From R-RK-3 sp963842775 (lineage in GTDB: Bacteria > Pseudomonadota > Alphaproteobacteria > Rhizobiales > Rhodomicrobiaceae): a DNA stretch of 64,000 nucleotides. Each line of letters opens with the position of its first letter. Within the stretch, counting starts at the first letter, position 1. The notes under the pieces were generated by a model. It searched no databases and was not told the origin of the DNA. It saw nothing but the letters and a program-made list of their open reading frames with translations. The stretch is taken from positions 62,001 through 126,000 of the forward strand of contig CAWJHQ010000006.1 in NCBI GenBank assembly GCA_963842775.1. The letters run 5' to 3'. This document shows, piece after piece, positions 19,750 to 28,683 of the stretch. The translations under genes were made by a program, and so were the position numbers.

Positions 19750-22641
19750 ATGTCCCGCAATACCAAGGGCAGGCGCCCGAAAAAGTCGTCCAACTCCGTT
19801 CGGCTGGATCGTGCCGCTCCGAAAAACCAACCAACGGTCAAACCAACTGAACGACCACAACCCGCACGGCTACAGGGGTCGAACAGGCTCGCGGCGGCAG
19901 TTTTGTGGATAGTCGATTTCTGTACGCGATACACGTGGTCCGTTATTGTCGCGGCTGTGCTGTTGACCGCCATATCGTCGGTCTATGTGGCCCGGCACTT
20001 TGCCATCGACACCGATGTCAGCAAGCTCATCTCTGCGGAACTCCCGTGGCGTCAGCGTGAACTTGCTTATACCGCGGCGTTTCCCCAGCGGGACGGGACG
20101 ATCCTCATCGTGATCGACGCGCGGACACCGGAGCTGGCTGAGGAGGCCACGAACAGGTTGAGGCAGCGCTTATCGGGACAGACCACTCTTTTCACCTCCA
20201 TTCGCCAGCCCGGGGGCGGCGCCTTCTTTCAGCAGAACGGATTACTGTTTCAGAGCACCGAGGAGGTGGCCAAGGCGACCAACCAACTGATGGCCGCAAC
20301 GCCGCTCCTTGGCACTTTGGTTGCCGATCAGTCTCTCAGAGGCGTGCTCGACGGGCTCGCTATCGGGATGGGCGGCGTACAAGCCGGGCAAATGCAGCTC
20401 GACGATCTCGCCCGCCCAATGACGATGCTTGCCGATACGCTGGACGATACGTTAGCGGGACGTCCCGCTAGCTTTTCGTGGCGCGTTCTCATGAGCGGCG
20501 AGCCGGCGGCCACCCGTGATTTGCGCCGTTTTATCGAGGTCCAGCCGGTCCTGGACTTCAACGCCCTGGAGCCAGGCGCGAAAGCTTCGGCAGCGATCAG
20601 GCAGGCCGCGGCCGATCTGAAACTTGCCGATGAATTTGGCGCCCGTGTGCGGCTTACTGGCCAAGTGGCAATTGCCGATGAGGAATTCGGGACGCTGAAG
20701 GAAGGAGCATTGCTGAATGGCATCGTGACCATCCTCGTCGTCCTGGTCCTCCTGTGGCTCGCTTTGCGATCCGGAAAGATAATCCTGGCTGTTTTTCTCA
20801 GTCTCGTCGTTGGCCTCGCCAGCACGGCGGCGCTCGGCCTCATGATGGTCAGCGCCTTGAACCTCATCTCGATCGCCTTCGCCGTATTGTTCGTCGGCAT
20901 CGGCGTTGACTTCGGACTTCAGTTCAGCGTGCGTTATCGGGCCGAGCGTCACGATCATGACGACATAAAGGTCGCCTTACGCAGCGCCGCCGTCAAAGCG
21001 GGGGGGCCGCTGGCGCTGGCCGCGGCGGCAACGGCCGCCGGGTTCTTCTCATTTTTGCCCACGCACTATAAGGGGCTCTCCGAGCTGGGACTGATCGCGG
21101 GATCGGGCATGCTGATTGCATTCATTACCAGCATCACCCTCCTGCCCGCGCTGCTGCGCATATTTAATCCTCAGGGCGAACCCAATCCGCTCGGCTATAG
21201 TTCGCTTGCTCCCGTCGATCGTTTCCTTGAGCGCAACCGTATCCCGGTGATTGTCGGGACCTTGGCGGTCGTCATCCTGGGTTCGCCCCTGCTTTACTAC
21301 CTGCGCTTCGATTCCAATCCCATCAATCTGCGCAGCCCAAAGGTCGAATCCATTTCAACGTTTCTCGAACTGAGGAACGATCCGATGACAAGCGGCAGTT
21401 CCATCGAACTCCTTGCACCCTCGCTTCAAGAGGCAAATACCGTCGCCGAGCGCCTGAGGAAGCTTCCGGAGGTATCGGGTACGACGACGTTGTCGAGCTT
21501 CGTGCCTGGCGCGCAGCAGGAGAAACTCGGCCTGATCCAGCGCGCCGCGGCGGCCCTCAATCCGGTGCTCAATCCGCGGCAAGCCAAACCGGCGCCGTCG
21601 GATGCCGACAATGTCCAGGCCGCAAAATCCATGGCCGACCGGCTGAAACAAGTCGCGGGTGACGGCAAGGGGCCGGGCGCAACAGCGGCAAAGCGGCTTT
21701 CGGATTTGCTCTCGCAAGTTGCGAGCGCCTCTCAGCCCGTTCGGGGCAAGGTCGAAGCGGCCCTCATCCCACCACTCAAGATCGCTCTCGATGGCCTACG
21801 CAATAGCCTGAAGGCGCAAACCGTCACGCTGGAGACTCTGCCCGCCGATCTGGTGAGCGATTGGAAGACAAAAGACGGACGGGCGCGGGTCGATGTTGCC
21901 CCTAAGGGCGATCCGGCAAACAACGAGACCTTACGCGGTTTTGCCGAGGCGGTGATCGCCGTAGAGCCAACGGCCACGGGCGCGCCAGTCACGATCCTTG
22001 AAGCAGGACGCACGATCGTCCGCGCTTTCATCGAAGCGGGATTTTGGGCGCTGCTATCGATCACCGTGCTGCTCTGGATCACTTTGCGGCGGTTGGGTGA
22101 TGTTTTGCTGACGCTTGTCCCGCTGATCCTCGCCGGCGTGGTGACGCTGGAATTATGCGTGCTCCTCGGTATGCCGCTCAATTTCGCCAATATCATCGCG
22201 TTGCCGCTTTTGCTCGGGGTCGGCGTTGCCTTCAAAATCTATTACATCACCGCCTGGAGAAGCGGCAAAACCAACCTCCTGCAATCGACGCTCACGCGCG
22301 CCGTGATCTTCAGCGCCCTGACAACGGCGACGGCGTTCGGCAGCCTGTGGCTCTCGAACCATCCGGGGACATCGAGCATGGGCAAATTGCTGGCCTTGTC
22401 ACTGGTGTGCACGATGGCCGCAGCAGTGCTATTTCAGCCGGTTCTGATGGGTCCGCCGCGTGATAAGAGCTGCATGTGTGAGGCTTACGGGCACACATCT
22501 TTCGGCTTTGCGGCTGGTGCGGGCAGGTCTGTCGCAGAGGTGAAGCGCGTCCAGTTTTCGCCACCGCAAAAAAACCCGGCAAGGACGCAGCCCTCGATCC
22601 GCAAGACATCGTCTTTGACAAGGCCTATACGAGACGTATAG
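19750..22641 (+). CDS. hpnN: Hopanoid transporter HpnN (RND/MMPL family)
   Basis: An RND-superfamily inner-membrane protein of two similar halves, each with one helix, a large periplasmic loop and five helices (first half TWSVIVAAVLLTAISSVYVARHF, then ILVVLVLLWLALRSGKIILA; second half around residues 760-900). HpnN moves hopanoids from the inner to the outer membrane. The frame is open from 19639, but ATG 19750 has GTGGAG at a good distance and begins before the basic N-terminal stretch. As given the C-terminus extends about 60 residues past the last helix (after FQPVLMGPPR) and lies antisense to the DUF2147 gene by 157 bases; a missing base near 22450 would end it at 22463. Gene start and end are therefore approximate. 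Confidence 0.88.
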   Translation: MSRNTKGRRPKKSSNSVRLDRAAPKNQPTVKPTERPQPARLQGSNRLAAAVLWIVDFCTRYTWSVIVAAVLLTAISSVYVARHFAIDTDVSKLISAELPWRQRELAYTAAFPQRDGTILIVIDARTPELAEEATNRLRQRLSGQTTLFTSIRQPGGGAFFQQNGLLFQSTEEVAKATNQLMAATPLLGTLVADQSLRGVLDGLAIGMGGVQAGQMQLDDLARPMTMLADTLDDTLAGRPASFSWRVLMSGEPAATRDLRRFIEVQPVLDFNALEPGAKASAAIRQAAADLKLADEFGARVRLTGQVAIADEEFGTLKEGALLNGIVTILVVLVLLWLALRSGKIILAVFLSLVVGLASTAALGLMMVSALNLISIAFAVLFVGIGVDFGLQFSVRYRAERHDHDDIKVALRSAAVKAGGPLALAAAATAAGFFSFLPTHYKGLSELGLIAGSGMLIAFITSITLLPALLRIFNPQGEPNPLGYSSLAPVDRFLERNRIPVIVGTLAVVILGSPLLYYLRFDSNPINLRSPKVESISTFLELRNDPMTSGSSIELLAPSLQEANTVAERLRKLPEVSGTTTLSSFVPGAQQEKLGLIQRAAAALNPVLNPRQAKPAPSDADNVQAAKSMADRLKQVAGDGKGPGATAAKRLSDLLSQVASASQPVRGKVEAALIPPLKIALDGLRNSLKAQTVTLETLPADLVSDWKTKDGRARVDVAPKGDPANNETLRGFAEAVIAVEPTATGAPVTILEAGRTIVRAFIEAGFWALLSITVLLWITLRRLGDVLLTLVPLILAGVVTLELCVLLGMPLNFANIIALPLLLGVGVAFKIYYITAWRSGKTNLLQSTLTRAVIFSALTTATAFGSLWLSNHPGTSSMGKLLALSLVCTMAAAVLFQPVLMGPPRDKSCMCEAYGHTSFGFAAGAGRSVAEVKRVQFSPPQKNPARTQPSIRKTSSLTRPIRDV

Positions 22642-22949
22642 GTCTTGCCATTTTCCGCATTGTAGACTTCGCCGTCCCAACGGTTCGACTCGACCTTCTT
22701 CATCTTTAGAAGGATTGGCATCCCGATAATGGATCGGTCGCGCTTTGCCGGGTCGGGGTTATTCTCATCCTTGCCGGGCTCTTTTGACCAGGAGATGACA
22801 CCCCAGAGCGCATCGCCGCAAGGCTCGATCCGGATTCGGGCAGTGCCCTCCGCCACGAGCCACTCCCCGGTCGGGTCCGCGGCAGTTGCGGGGCTGACGA
22901 GACAGGCTAAGAGGATGATAGAGACGAAACAGCGCTCGAAGATTTGCAT
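22485..22949 (-). CDS. DUF2147 secreted protein
   Basis: A 154-residue protein with a signal peptide (VSIILLACLVSPATA, cleavage before ADPTGEW). The mature part matches DUF2147: DPTGEWLVAEGTARIRIEPCGDALWGVI, then LLKMKKVESNRWDGEVYNAENGKTY and the end LRIEGCVLAGFFCGGENWTR. DUF2147 proteins are small periplasmic lipocalin-like barrels common in alphaproteobacteria, with unknown function. It is convergent with hpnN, and its 3' part overlaps the apparent extended tail of that gene. Confidence 0.88.
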   Translation of the reverse strand: MQIFERCFVSIILLACLVSPATAADPTGEWLVAEGTARIRIEPCGDALWGVISWSKEPGKDENNPDPAKRDRSIIGMPILLKMKKVESNRWDGEVYNAENGKTYTSRIGLVKDDVLRIEGCVLAGFFCGGENWTRFTSATDLPAPAAKPKDVCP

Positions 22950-23330
22950 TGTTACTCGCTCACGATATTGCCGCCCATGGATAAGGATGCGCTGCAGCGC
23001 GGGCTCGGAAGCGAGGGACTATGGTTCGTAATGGGCATTTCAGCGCCCTTTTCATCCTCGCGCCGCGCCAGCTACGCATCCCCCGCCATGAGAACTGCGA
23101 AACCTCACCAACAGTTGCAAGGTCACTTGCAAATGCGCAACTTTAATATGGCTTCGAGATCCTGACCGGGATCACATATTTGTTTTCATGGGAACGAAAT
23201 AGGATCCGGAGTGCTAACCCAACGGCCTCTTCCTGGCCGTCCGGCCCGCATGTTCGCCTTGAAACGAGAACTCTTTATGGCGCCCGTGCCTGGTGTATTT
23301 GAGTCAAACGCTTGAGGGTGCGCTTTCCGA
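22950..23330. other. Intergenic stretch without a recognisable gene
   Basis: About 380 bases between two divergent genes (DUF2147 and the acetyltransferase). No coding signature or repeat. The AT-richer part around 23140-23190 could carry a promoter, but no clear elements are visible. Confidence 0.35.
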
Positions 23331-24551
23331 ATGGGTGACGTTGCTTCCAATACGCTAGCGGATCGTACCGTTTCCCGAAGGGGCAATGTCGCGTCCCACA
23401 TCTACGATGTCGCAGTCCTCACGCGCGAAGAGGTGGTGCGCTGCAAACATTGGGCTCAGGCTTTCGCAACCGAACGCAAAGATCACCGCTATTACGAGTT
23501 GGTCGAGGATACAATTCAGCCGGAGTTCGATTTCCGCTATTTCGCCATTCGGGACGAAAGCGGCGAGGTGCTGGCAGTTCAGCCATTTTTCCTGCTTGAT
23601 CAGGATCTCCTCGCCGGGACCAGCCGCTGGACGAAGACGTCTGCGGATGCCATCCGTCGCTTGTGGCCGGGCTTCATGCAACTGCGTACCCTCATGGTGG
23701 GATGTGCCGCGGGCGAGGGACATCTGGATAGCAACAGAGAACTGCCGCGCTCTTTGCAGGCTCAACTCTTGGCTACCGGGATAACCGACCATGCACGCGA
23801 TCTAAACGCCCGCCTCATTGTCCTAAAGGAATTTCCGGCGGCCGATCGTGCGGTGCTGGCCTGCTTTTCAGGGCAGGGTTTTACCTGTGTGCCGAGCCTT
23901 CCAATGACCCGTGTGAGCATTCGATACACTAGCTTCGATGAGTATATGCAAAAGATGTTGAGCCGGAAGACGCGCTCAACCCTCCGAAAGAAATTTAAAG
24001 AGTCCGAGCGGATGGTGTCTTTAGACATGAGCGTCGTTCGCGATATTACGCCGATCATCGATGATGTTTATCCTCTTTATCTTAATGTCTATGAGCGGGC
24101 GACGCTCCGCTTCGAGAAACTGACAAAAGATTATTTTTGCGGAATTGGCCAGCGTATGCCTGACAAGGCTCGCTTTTTTATCTGGCGAGACGGCGATAAA
24201 ATCGTTGCGTTTGCCTTGTGTATGGTTGACAGCGTTTCAATTTGTTCCGAATATATCGGATTCGATTATGATGTTGCTTATGATCTAAATTTATACTATA
24301 TAGCAACACGAGATGTTATGTCATGGGCTATTGAACATAAATATCAATATTACCGTGGCACTGGCCTAAACTACGAACCAAAATCAAATTTACGGTATTT
24401 GCTAGATCCTCTCGATTTATACGTCAAACATACGTCACAAACATTCAATTTCGTGTTAAAATACATCCTTCCCTTGGTAGAGCCGACCCGCTACGAGAAA
24501 ACCCTGACGCGATTTCCAAATTACAAAGAGCTTTGGCCGTCGAAGCTTTGA
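23331..24551 (+). CDS. GNAT-fold acetyltransferase (FemAB/Acetyltransf_6-like)
   Basis: A 406-residue protein. The pattern of the C-terminal half (MLSRKTRSTLRKKFKESER, YPLYLNVYERATLRFEKLT, FFIWRDGDKIVAFALCMVD, LNLYYIATRDVMSWAIEH) fits the double-GNAT family that includes FemAB-like and BioF2-type acyltransferases. The acceptor is unknown. The Lys/Arg-rich segment followed by a tyrosine-rich acyl-transfer fold is typical. Base composition changes sharply inside the gene: from about 24050 to the stop it is clearly AT-rich while the first half matches the window. It lies downstream of the hopanoid block but is separated from it by the DUF2147 gene. A terminator follows at 24676. Confidence 0.65.
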   Translation: MGDVASNTLADRTVSRRGNVASHIYDVAVLTREEVVRCKHWAQAFATERKDHRYYELVEDTIQPEFDFRYFAIRDESGEVLAVQPFFLLDQDLLAGTSRWTKTSADAIRRLWPGFMQLRTLMVGCAAGEGHLDSNRELPRSLQAQLLATGITDHARDLNARLIVLKEFPAADRAVLACFSGQGFTCVPSLPMTRVSIRYTSFDEYMQKMLSRKTRSTLRKKFKESERMVSLDMSVVRDITPIIDDVYPLYLNVYERATLRFEKLTKDYFCGIGQRMPDKARFFIWRDGDKIVAFALCMVDSVSICSEYIGFDYDVAYDLNLYYIATRDVMSWAIEHKYQYYRGTGLNYEPKSNLRYLLDPLDLYVKHTSQTFNFVLKYILPLVEPTRYEKTLTRFPNYKELWPSKL

Positions 24552-24675
24552 CGGATACCTCAACGATCGCGAAGTTACTCCATCGCGGGCATCCTCGTGG
24601 ACGCTCTCCATTTATCGCCTCGCTTGTCGATTGTAGCCATGTGTCCAGCACCTTCAATGTGTCGTGGTTCTGACA

Positions 24676-24698
24676 AGCCAGCCTTTCGGCTGGTTTTT
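24676..24698 (+). terminator. Rho-independent terminator
   Basis: CCAGCC-TTTC-GGCTGG forms a 6-bp GC stem, extendable by two weaker pairs, immediately followed by TTTTT. It is about 125 bases downstream of the acetyltransferase stop on the same strand. Confidence 0.75.
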
Positions 24699-24753
24699 GA
24701 AGGTCTTCGGTTGGATGGCTGGAACCGCTAAAGCCTTGTAAATGGCTTTTAAT

Positions 24754-24828
24754 TGGAGCGGGCGATGAGATTCGAACTCACGACCCCAACCTTGGCAAGG
24801 TTGTGCTCTACCCCTGAGCTACGCCCGC
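24754..24828 (-). tRNA. tRNA-Gly (GCC anticodon)
   Basis: Read on the minus strand the gene starts GCGGGCG, has the D-arm GCTCAGGGGTAGAGC, the anticodon loop TTGCCAA (anticodon GCC), the T-arm with GTTCGAATC, and ends CGCCCGC-T-CCA with the CCA encoded. All four stems close. 75 bases including CCA. Confidence 0.97.
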
Positions 24829-25023
24829 GCTCCGTTGTGCCGCCATGCGGCTGCGAGATGAGTTTTATGGCGCAAAGCCGGGTCCATTTCAAGCGGCTTG
24901 TGTTTGGCGGAAAAATTCGGGACCGGGCCGGCGAGGCAGGCGGCGGTACGGCGCTTGCGCCGGAGCGGCGGCTTCGCTATGCCTCTGGCCTCTTGCAGAC
25001 AAAGTTCAGGAACAGCCACGGCG

Positions 25024-25521
25024 ATGAACCGGCAGCAGCACCTTTTCAGCCATCTTGCCGCGCTCGGCATCGAAACGCAGACCGTTGAGCATCCGCCACT
25101 GTTCACGGTGGAGGATTCGCGTGCTCTGCGGGGCGAGATTCCCGGCGCCCACACCAAGAACCTGTTTCTGAAATGCAAGAAGGGCCAGCTGTGGCTCGTC
25201 ACGGCGCTGGAAGATGCGCTCATTGACCTCAAGAGCCTGCATCATAAGCTCGGCTCGGGACGGCTCAGTTTCGGCAGCGCGGAACTGCTCGGCGAAGTGC
25301 TTGGCCTGACGCCGGGATCGGTGTCGACATTCGGCGTCATCAACGATACCGATAACCGCGTCTCGGTCGCGCTCGACGAGGGGCTGATGCGATATGATCG
25401 GATCAATCTTCATCCGCTGGTCAATACGGCAACCACAGGTATTTCGCGCGAAGGTTTGATAAGTTTTCTAAGCTCTTGCGGTCATCCGCCGAAAATTCTA
25501 GCACTTGGCGACCCGGTTTAA
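25024..25521 (+). CDS. ProXp-type prolyl-tRNA editing protein (YbaK/aminoacyl-tRNA deacylase domain)
   Basis: A 165-residue single-domain protein of the INS/YbaK superfamily. It matches ProXp/PrdX-type free-standing editing domains that hydrolyse mischarged Ala-tRNA(Pro). Seen: LAALGIETQTVEHPPLFTVEDS, the conserved KNLFLKCKKGQLWLV strand with the catalytic-type lysine, GSGRLSFGSAELLGEVLGLTPGSVS, and the HPLVNTATTGIS end. The frame is open further upstream, but ATG 25024 starts at the domain boundary. It is upstream of the CnoX-like gene with about 120 bases between them. Confidence 0.82.
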   Translation: MNRQQHLFSHLAALGIETQTVEHPPLFTVEDSRALRGEIPGAHTKNLFLKCKKGQLWLVTALEDALIDLKSLHHKLGSGRLSFGSAELLGEVLGLTPGSVSTFGVINDTDNRVSVALDEGLMRYDRINLHPLVNTATTGISREGLISFLSSCGHPPKILALGDPV

Positions 25522-25639
25522 CCGTCAACGTCCCGGTGCGGTGTGCAAAACTCTTGGCAAAGCGTCAGTCAAGCGCCATTTTAGGCGAGACATTCGCCAA
25601 GGAAAGCAGCGCGAACAAACGAATTCATCAGGCAGGCAC

Positions 25640-26560
25640 ATGGCACTCAATCTTTTCGGCGGCGCGGATCAGGCGAAATCCTCTCCGGGCGGGGGGCTGA
25701 TCAAGGACACGACCACACAGAGCTTCATGCAGGACGTGATCGAGGCGTCGCGCACCGTGCCGGTATTGGTGGATTTCTGGGCGCCATGGTGCGGTCCGTG
25801 CAAGCAGCTGACGCCGGTGCTGGAAAAGCTCGTCAAGGCCGCCAACGGCGCGGTGAAGCTGGTGAAGATGAACATCGACGAGTATCCGGAAGTTGCCGGG
25901 CAGCTTGGCGTTCAATCGATCCCGGCGGTTTTCGCGTTCAAGAACGGCCAGCCGGTCGACGGCTTCATGGGCGCACTTCCGGAAGGCCAGCTCCGTAGCT
26001 TCATCGAGCGCGTCGCCGGCAAAGGCGCTTTCGCGGGATCCGAACTGGAAGCCGCGCAAGCTGCGCTGGAAGCGGGTGACGTCAACACCGCGGCGACCGG
26101 ATTTGCCGAGGCCTTGCAGCGCGACAGCGGCAATATCGACGCGATCGCCGGCCTGGCGCGCTGTTATATCGCCACGAACGATCTGGTCCGCGCGGAACAA
26201 ACGCTCGCCTTGGCGCCGTCATCCAAGGCCAATGCCGCTCCGATCGCCAGCGCCCGCGCCGCCCTCGAATTGGCGCGCAAATCCGCCGCCACCGCCGGTG
26301 CTGACCTGACCGAACTGACGCAAGCGATCGAGCGCAACCCGACGGATCTGCAAGCGCGGTTCGATCTGGCGCTCGCGCTCAATGCGAAAAACAATCGCGA
26401 AGGCGCGCTCGATCAGCTTCTGGACATCATCCGGCGTGACCGGACATGGAACGATCAAGCGGCGCGCAAGCAGCTTGTGGAATTTTTCGACGCCTGGGGG
26501 TCGGCCGATCCGATGTCGGTCAAAGGGCGACAGCGCCTGTCTGCCATCCTCTTCGCATAG
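25640..26560 (+). CDS. cnoX: Thioredoxin-TPR co-chaperone CnoX (YbbN-like)
   Basis: A 306-residue protein. The N-terminal thioredoxin domain has an intact WCGPC active site (C51 and C54) within VDFWAPWCGPCKQLTPVL. The C-terminal half is TPR-like helical repeats (AAQAALEAGDVNTAATGFAEAL, LARCYIATNDLVRAEQTL, ending FDAWGSADPMSVKGRQRLSAILFA, a typical YbbN tail). CnoX protects substrates from over-oxidation and hands them to GroEL/DnaK. E. coli YbbN lacks the CxxC, whereas this protein keeps it, so oxidoreductase activity is likely. ATG 25640 is at the domain start. The next gene begins directly after its stop. Confidence 0.88.
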   Translation: MALNLFGGADQAKSSPGGGLIKDTTTQSFMQDVIEASRTVPVLVDFWAPWCGPCKQLTPVLEKLVKAANGAVKLVKMNIDEYPEVAGQLGVQSIPAVFAFKNGQPVDGFMGALPEGQLRSFIERVAGKGAFAGSELEAAQAALEAGDVNTAATGFAEALQRDSGNIDAIAGLARCYIATNDLVRAEQTLALAPSSKANAAPIASARAALELARKSAATAGADLTELTQAIERNPTDLQARFDLALALNAKNNREGALDQLLDIIRRDRTWNDQAARKQLVEFFDAWGSADPMSVKGRQRLSAILFA

Positions 26561-27256
26561 GTGGAGCGGACTTTGGGAATTACCGACCGCTACCGAAAGC
26601 CGAGCGATCTTCCCGCAATCTTGCCTGTGTTTCCATTGCAGGGCTGTATCCTGTTGCCGCGTTCGACATTGCCTCTCAATATTTTCGAGCCGCGCTATCT
26701 CGAAATGCTCGACGACGTGCTGGCGGGCGACCGGATTATCGGCATCGTCCAGCCGCGCAGCGGCGCCGAGAATGAGGAGTCGCCCGAAGGCAAGAGCGCA
26801 CCGCTCCGGCAGACCGGCTGCGCCGGACGGCTCACCGCCTATAGCGAAACCGATGACGGGCGGATGCTGATCACCTTGACCGGCATCGCCCGCTTCGACA
26901 TGGTCGCGGAGCAGCAATCGGCCAGACCCTATCGTTTGTGCGAGGTCACCCATGTCCCGTACCAAACGGATTTCGTGCGCGGTTATGGTCAGGATGCGGT
27001 CGATTGGCCCCGGCTCTTGCGGGTTCTCAAGATGTATCTCACCGCCCGCCAGCTGAGCGCCGACTGGCAAAGCATCGAACGCTCGCCCGCCGAATTGCTG
27101 GTCAACACACTGTCGATGATCAGCCCTTACGGGCCGGAAGAAAAACAGGCGCTGCTGGAGGCGTCCGATCTGAAGGAGCGGTCCGAGGTGCTGATGGCGC
27201 TCGCGCAGATGGAGCTGGCCGCCCCTGAAGACGGCTCGGGCAGCAGCCTGCAATAG
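26561..27256 (+). CDS. LON N-terminal (PUA-like) substrate-binding domain protein
   Basis: A 231-residue protein consisting of the Lon substrate-binding domain without ATPase or protease. Seen: LPVFPLQGCILLPRSTLPLNIFEPRYLEMLDDVLAGDRIIGIVQP at the start, then the helical extension with SPAELLVNTLSMISPYGPEEKQALLEA. GTG 26561 follows the stop of the CnoX-like gene with no gap, so the two are one operon. This pairing of a thioredoxin/TPR protein and a LON-domain protein recurs in alphaproteobacteria and points to protein quality control. No enzymatic residues are expected in the family. Confidence 0.88.
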   Translation: MERTLGITDRYRKPSDLPAILPVFPLQGCILLPRSTLPLNIFEPRYLEMLDDVLAGDRIIGIVQPRSGAENEESPEGKSAPLRQTGCAGRLTAYSETDDGRMLITLTGIARFDMVAEQQSARPYRLCEVTHVPYQTDFVRGYGQDAVDWPRLLRVLKMYLTARQLSADWQSIERSPAELLVNTLSMISPYGPEEKQALLEASDLKERSEVLMALAQMELAAPEDGSGSSLQ

Positions 27257-27266
27257 CTTTCAAGCC

Positions 27267-27818
27267 TCATTCGATGATGAGCTTGTCGCCGGGGCCGAGC
27301 CGTGCGAGCAGCGCCAGCATATGCTCGCGCGCGATGGCGACACACCCCTCGGTGGGCCGATAATCAGAATGCGCCAGATGCAGGAAAATCGCGCTGCCGC
27401 GTCCTTGCGAGCGGGGGCCGTCATTATAGCCGAGCACCGCCACGAGGTCGTAAAGCCCGTCGCTCCGCCACAGCCTCTCGTGGCTCGCCGGATAGGGCAG
27501 GCGGACCAGCCGATTGTAATTGGCGTCGCCCGGCGCATCGCACCATCCGAGGCCGGGCGAGAGGGGCCAAACCGGCAAGCTCGTTCGCGGCCGGCTCAGC
27601 CGGTCGGGCCGGAAGAACACCTGGCGTATCGGCCAGCGCCCGGTCGGCGTCACCCCGTCGCCCTCCCCGGCTTTCGGCCCACGCCCGCCTCGTCCCAATG
27701 CGCATGGGTAATGCACAAGGCCGAGATGAAGCTTGCCTTGCGTGCCTCCGCGCGATAATCCCCTGACAATGACAAGCGGCATTTCTTTTTCGCCGATGGC
27801 CTCCCGGAACTCGGGCAA
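27267..27818 (-). CDS. L,D-transpeptidase (YkuD domain)
   Basis: A protein of up to 183 residues with the YkuD catalytic signature HLAHSDYRPTEGCVAI (conserved His and nucleophilic Cys in the SxGC-type motif). Known reactions are 3-3 cross-linking of peptidoglycan or attachment of proteins to it. No signal peptide is evident, which is common for this short alphaproteobacterial subgroup. The start TTG 27818 has GGAGG about 9 bases upstream; ATG 27782 is the alternative and still keeps the domain. Convergent with the LON-domain gene (10 bases apart) and divergent from the response regulator. Confidence 0.85.
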   Translation of the reverse strand: MPEFREAIGEKEMPLVIVRGLSRGGTQGKLHLGLVHYPCALGRGGRGPKAGEGDGVTPTGRWPIRQVFFRPDRLSRPRTSLPVWPLSPGLGWCDAPGDANYNRLVRLPYPASHERLWRSDGLYDLVAVLGYNDGPRSQGRGSAIFLHLAHSDYRPTEGCVAIAREHMLALLARLGPGDKLIIE

Positions 27819-27883
27819 AGCGGCGAACCTCCGTTAAATCGTCAGCATTTTATGATACGATCGGGCGAATTGGGGAACCTTGG

Positions 27884-28570
27884 ATGAGCACAGCGCGCAA
27901 GATTTTGGTCATTGACGATGAGGAGGACCTTCGGGAGTCGCTGACCGATCAGATCGCGCTGCACGAGGAATTCGAAACCGCCTCGGCAGGGACCGCCGCC
28001 GAAGGCATGGCCAAGGCCAAGGCGGAGAATGTCGACCTGATCCTGATGGATGTCGGCCTGCCCGACATGGACGGCCGCGAAGCGTGCAAGCTGCTCCGCA
28101 AGAACGGCTTCAAGGGGCCGATCGTCATGCTGACCGCCCAGGCCTCCGATTCGGACACGATCCTGGGCCTGGAGTCCGGCGCCAACGACTATATCACCAA
28201 GCCGTTCAAATTTGCCGTGCTGCTGGCGCGCATCCGCGCCCAGCTCCGCCAGCACGAGCAGAGCGAGGACGCCGTCTTCACCATCGGGCCCTACAGTTTC
28301 AAGCCCGCCGCCAAGCTGCTGCTCGACGATAATGGCAGCAAGGTGCGACTGACGGAGAAGGAAACCTCCATCCTCAAATATCTATACCGGGCGGGCGAAA
28401 AGGTCGTCTCGCGCGAGGTGCTGCTGCACGAGGTTTGGGGTTACAACGCCGGCGTGACGACACATACGCTGGAGACGCATATATACAGGTTGCGGCAGAA
28501 GATCGAAAAAGACCCCTCCAGCGCCGAGCTGCTGGTGACCGAAACCGGCGGCTACAAGCTGGTGCCATAA
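27884..28570 (+). CDS. OmpR-family response regulator (CenR-like)
   Basis: A 228-residue protein. The receiver domain has DDEED at residues 11-15, phospho-acceptor D56 (LILMDVGLPDMDG), the switch Thr (VMLTAQ) and the Lys in ITKPFKFAVLLARI. The C-terminal winged helix has VRLTEKETSILKYLYRAGEKVVSREVLLHEVWG and the recognition helix TTHTLETHIYRLRQKIE. No kinase is adjacent, consistent with CenR-type essential envelope regulators of alphaproteobacteria, but identity with CenR is only a suggestion from the general pattern. Confidence 0.88.
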   Translation: MSTARKILVIDDEEDLRESLTDQIALHEEFETASAGTAAEGMAKAKAENVDLILMDVGLPDMDGREACKLLRKNGFKGPIVMLTAQASDSDTILGLESGANDYITKPFKFAVLLARIRAQLRQHEQSEDAVFTIGPYSFKPAAKLLLDDNGSKVRLTEKETSILKYLYRAGEKVVSREVLLHEVWGYNAGVTTHTLETHIYRLRQKIEKDPSSAELLVTETGGYKLVP

Positions 28571-28683
28571 CGCAGCGCCTAGCATCCGCCCGCAACAAAA
28601 CGCCTTGCCCGTCATTTGCAACTCAGTTCATCCTCGCTCATAGGGGTGTATTGCGTCTTGGTGCAATAGTGGGCAGACACATC

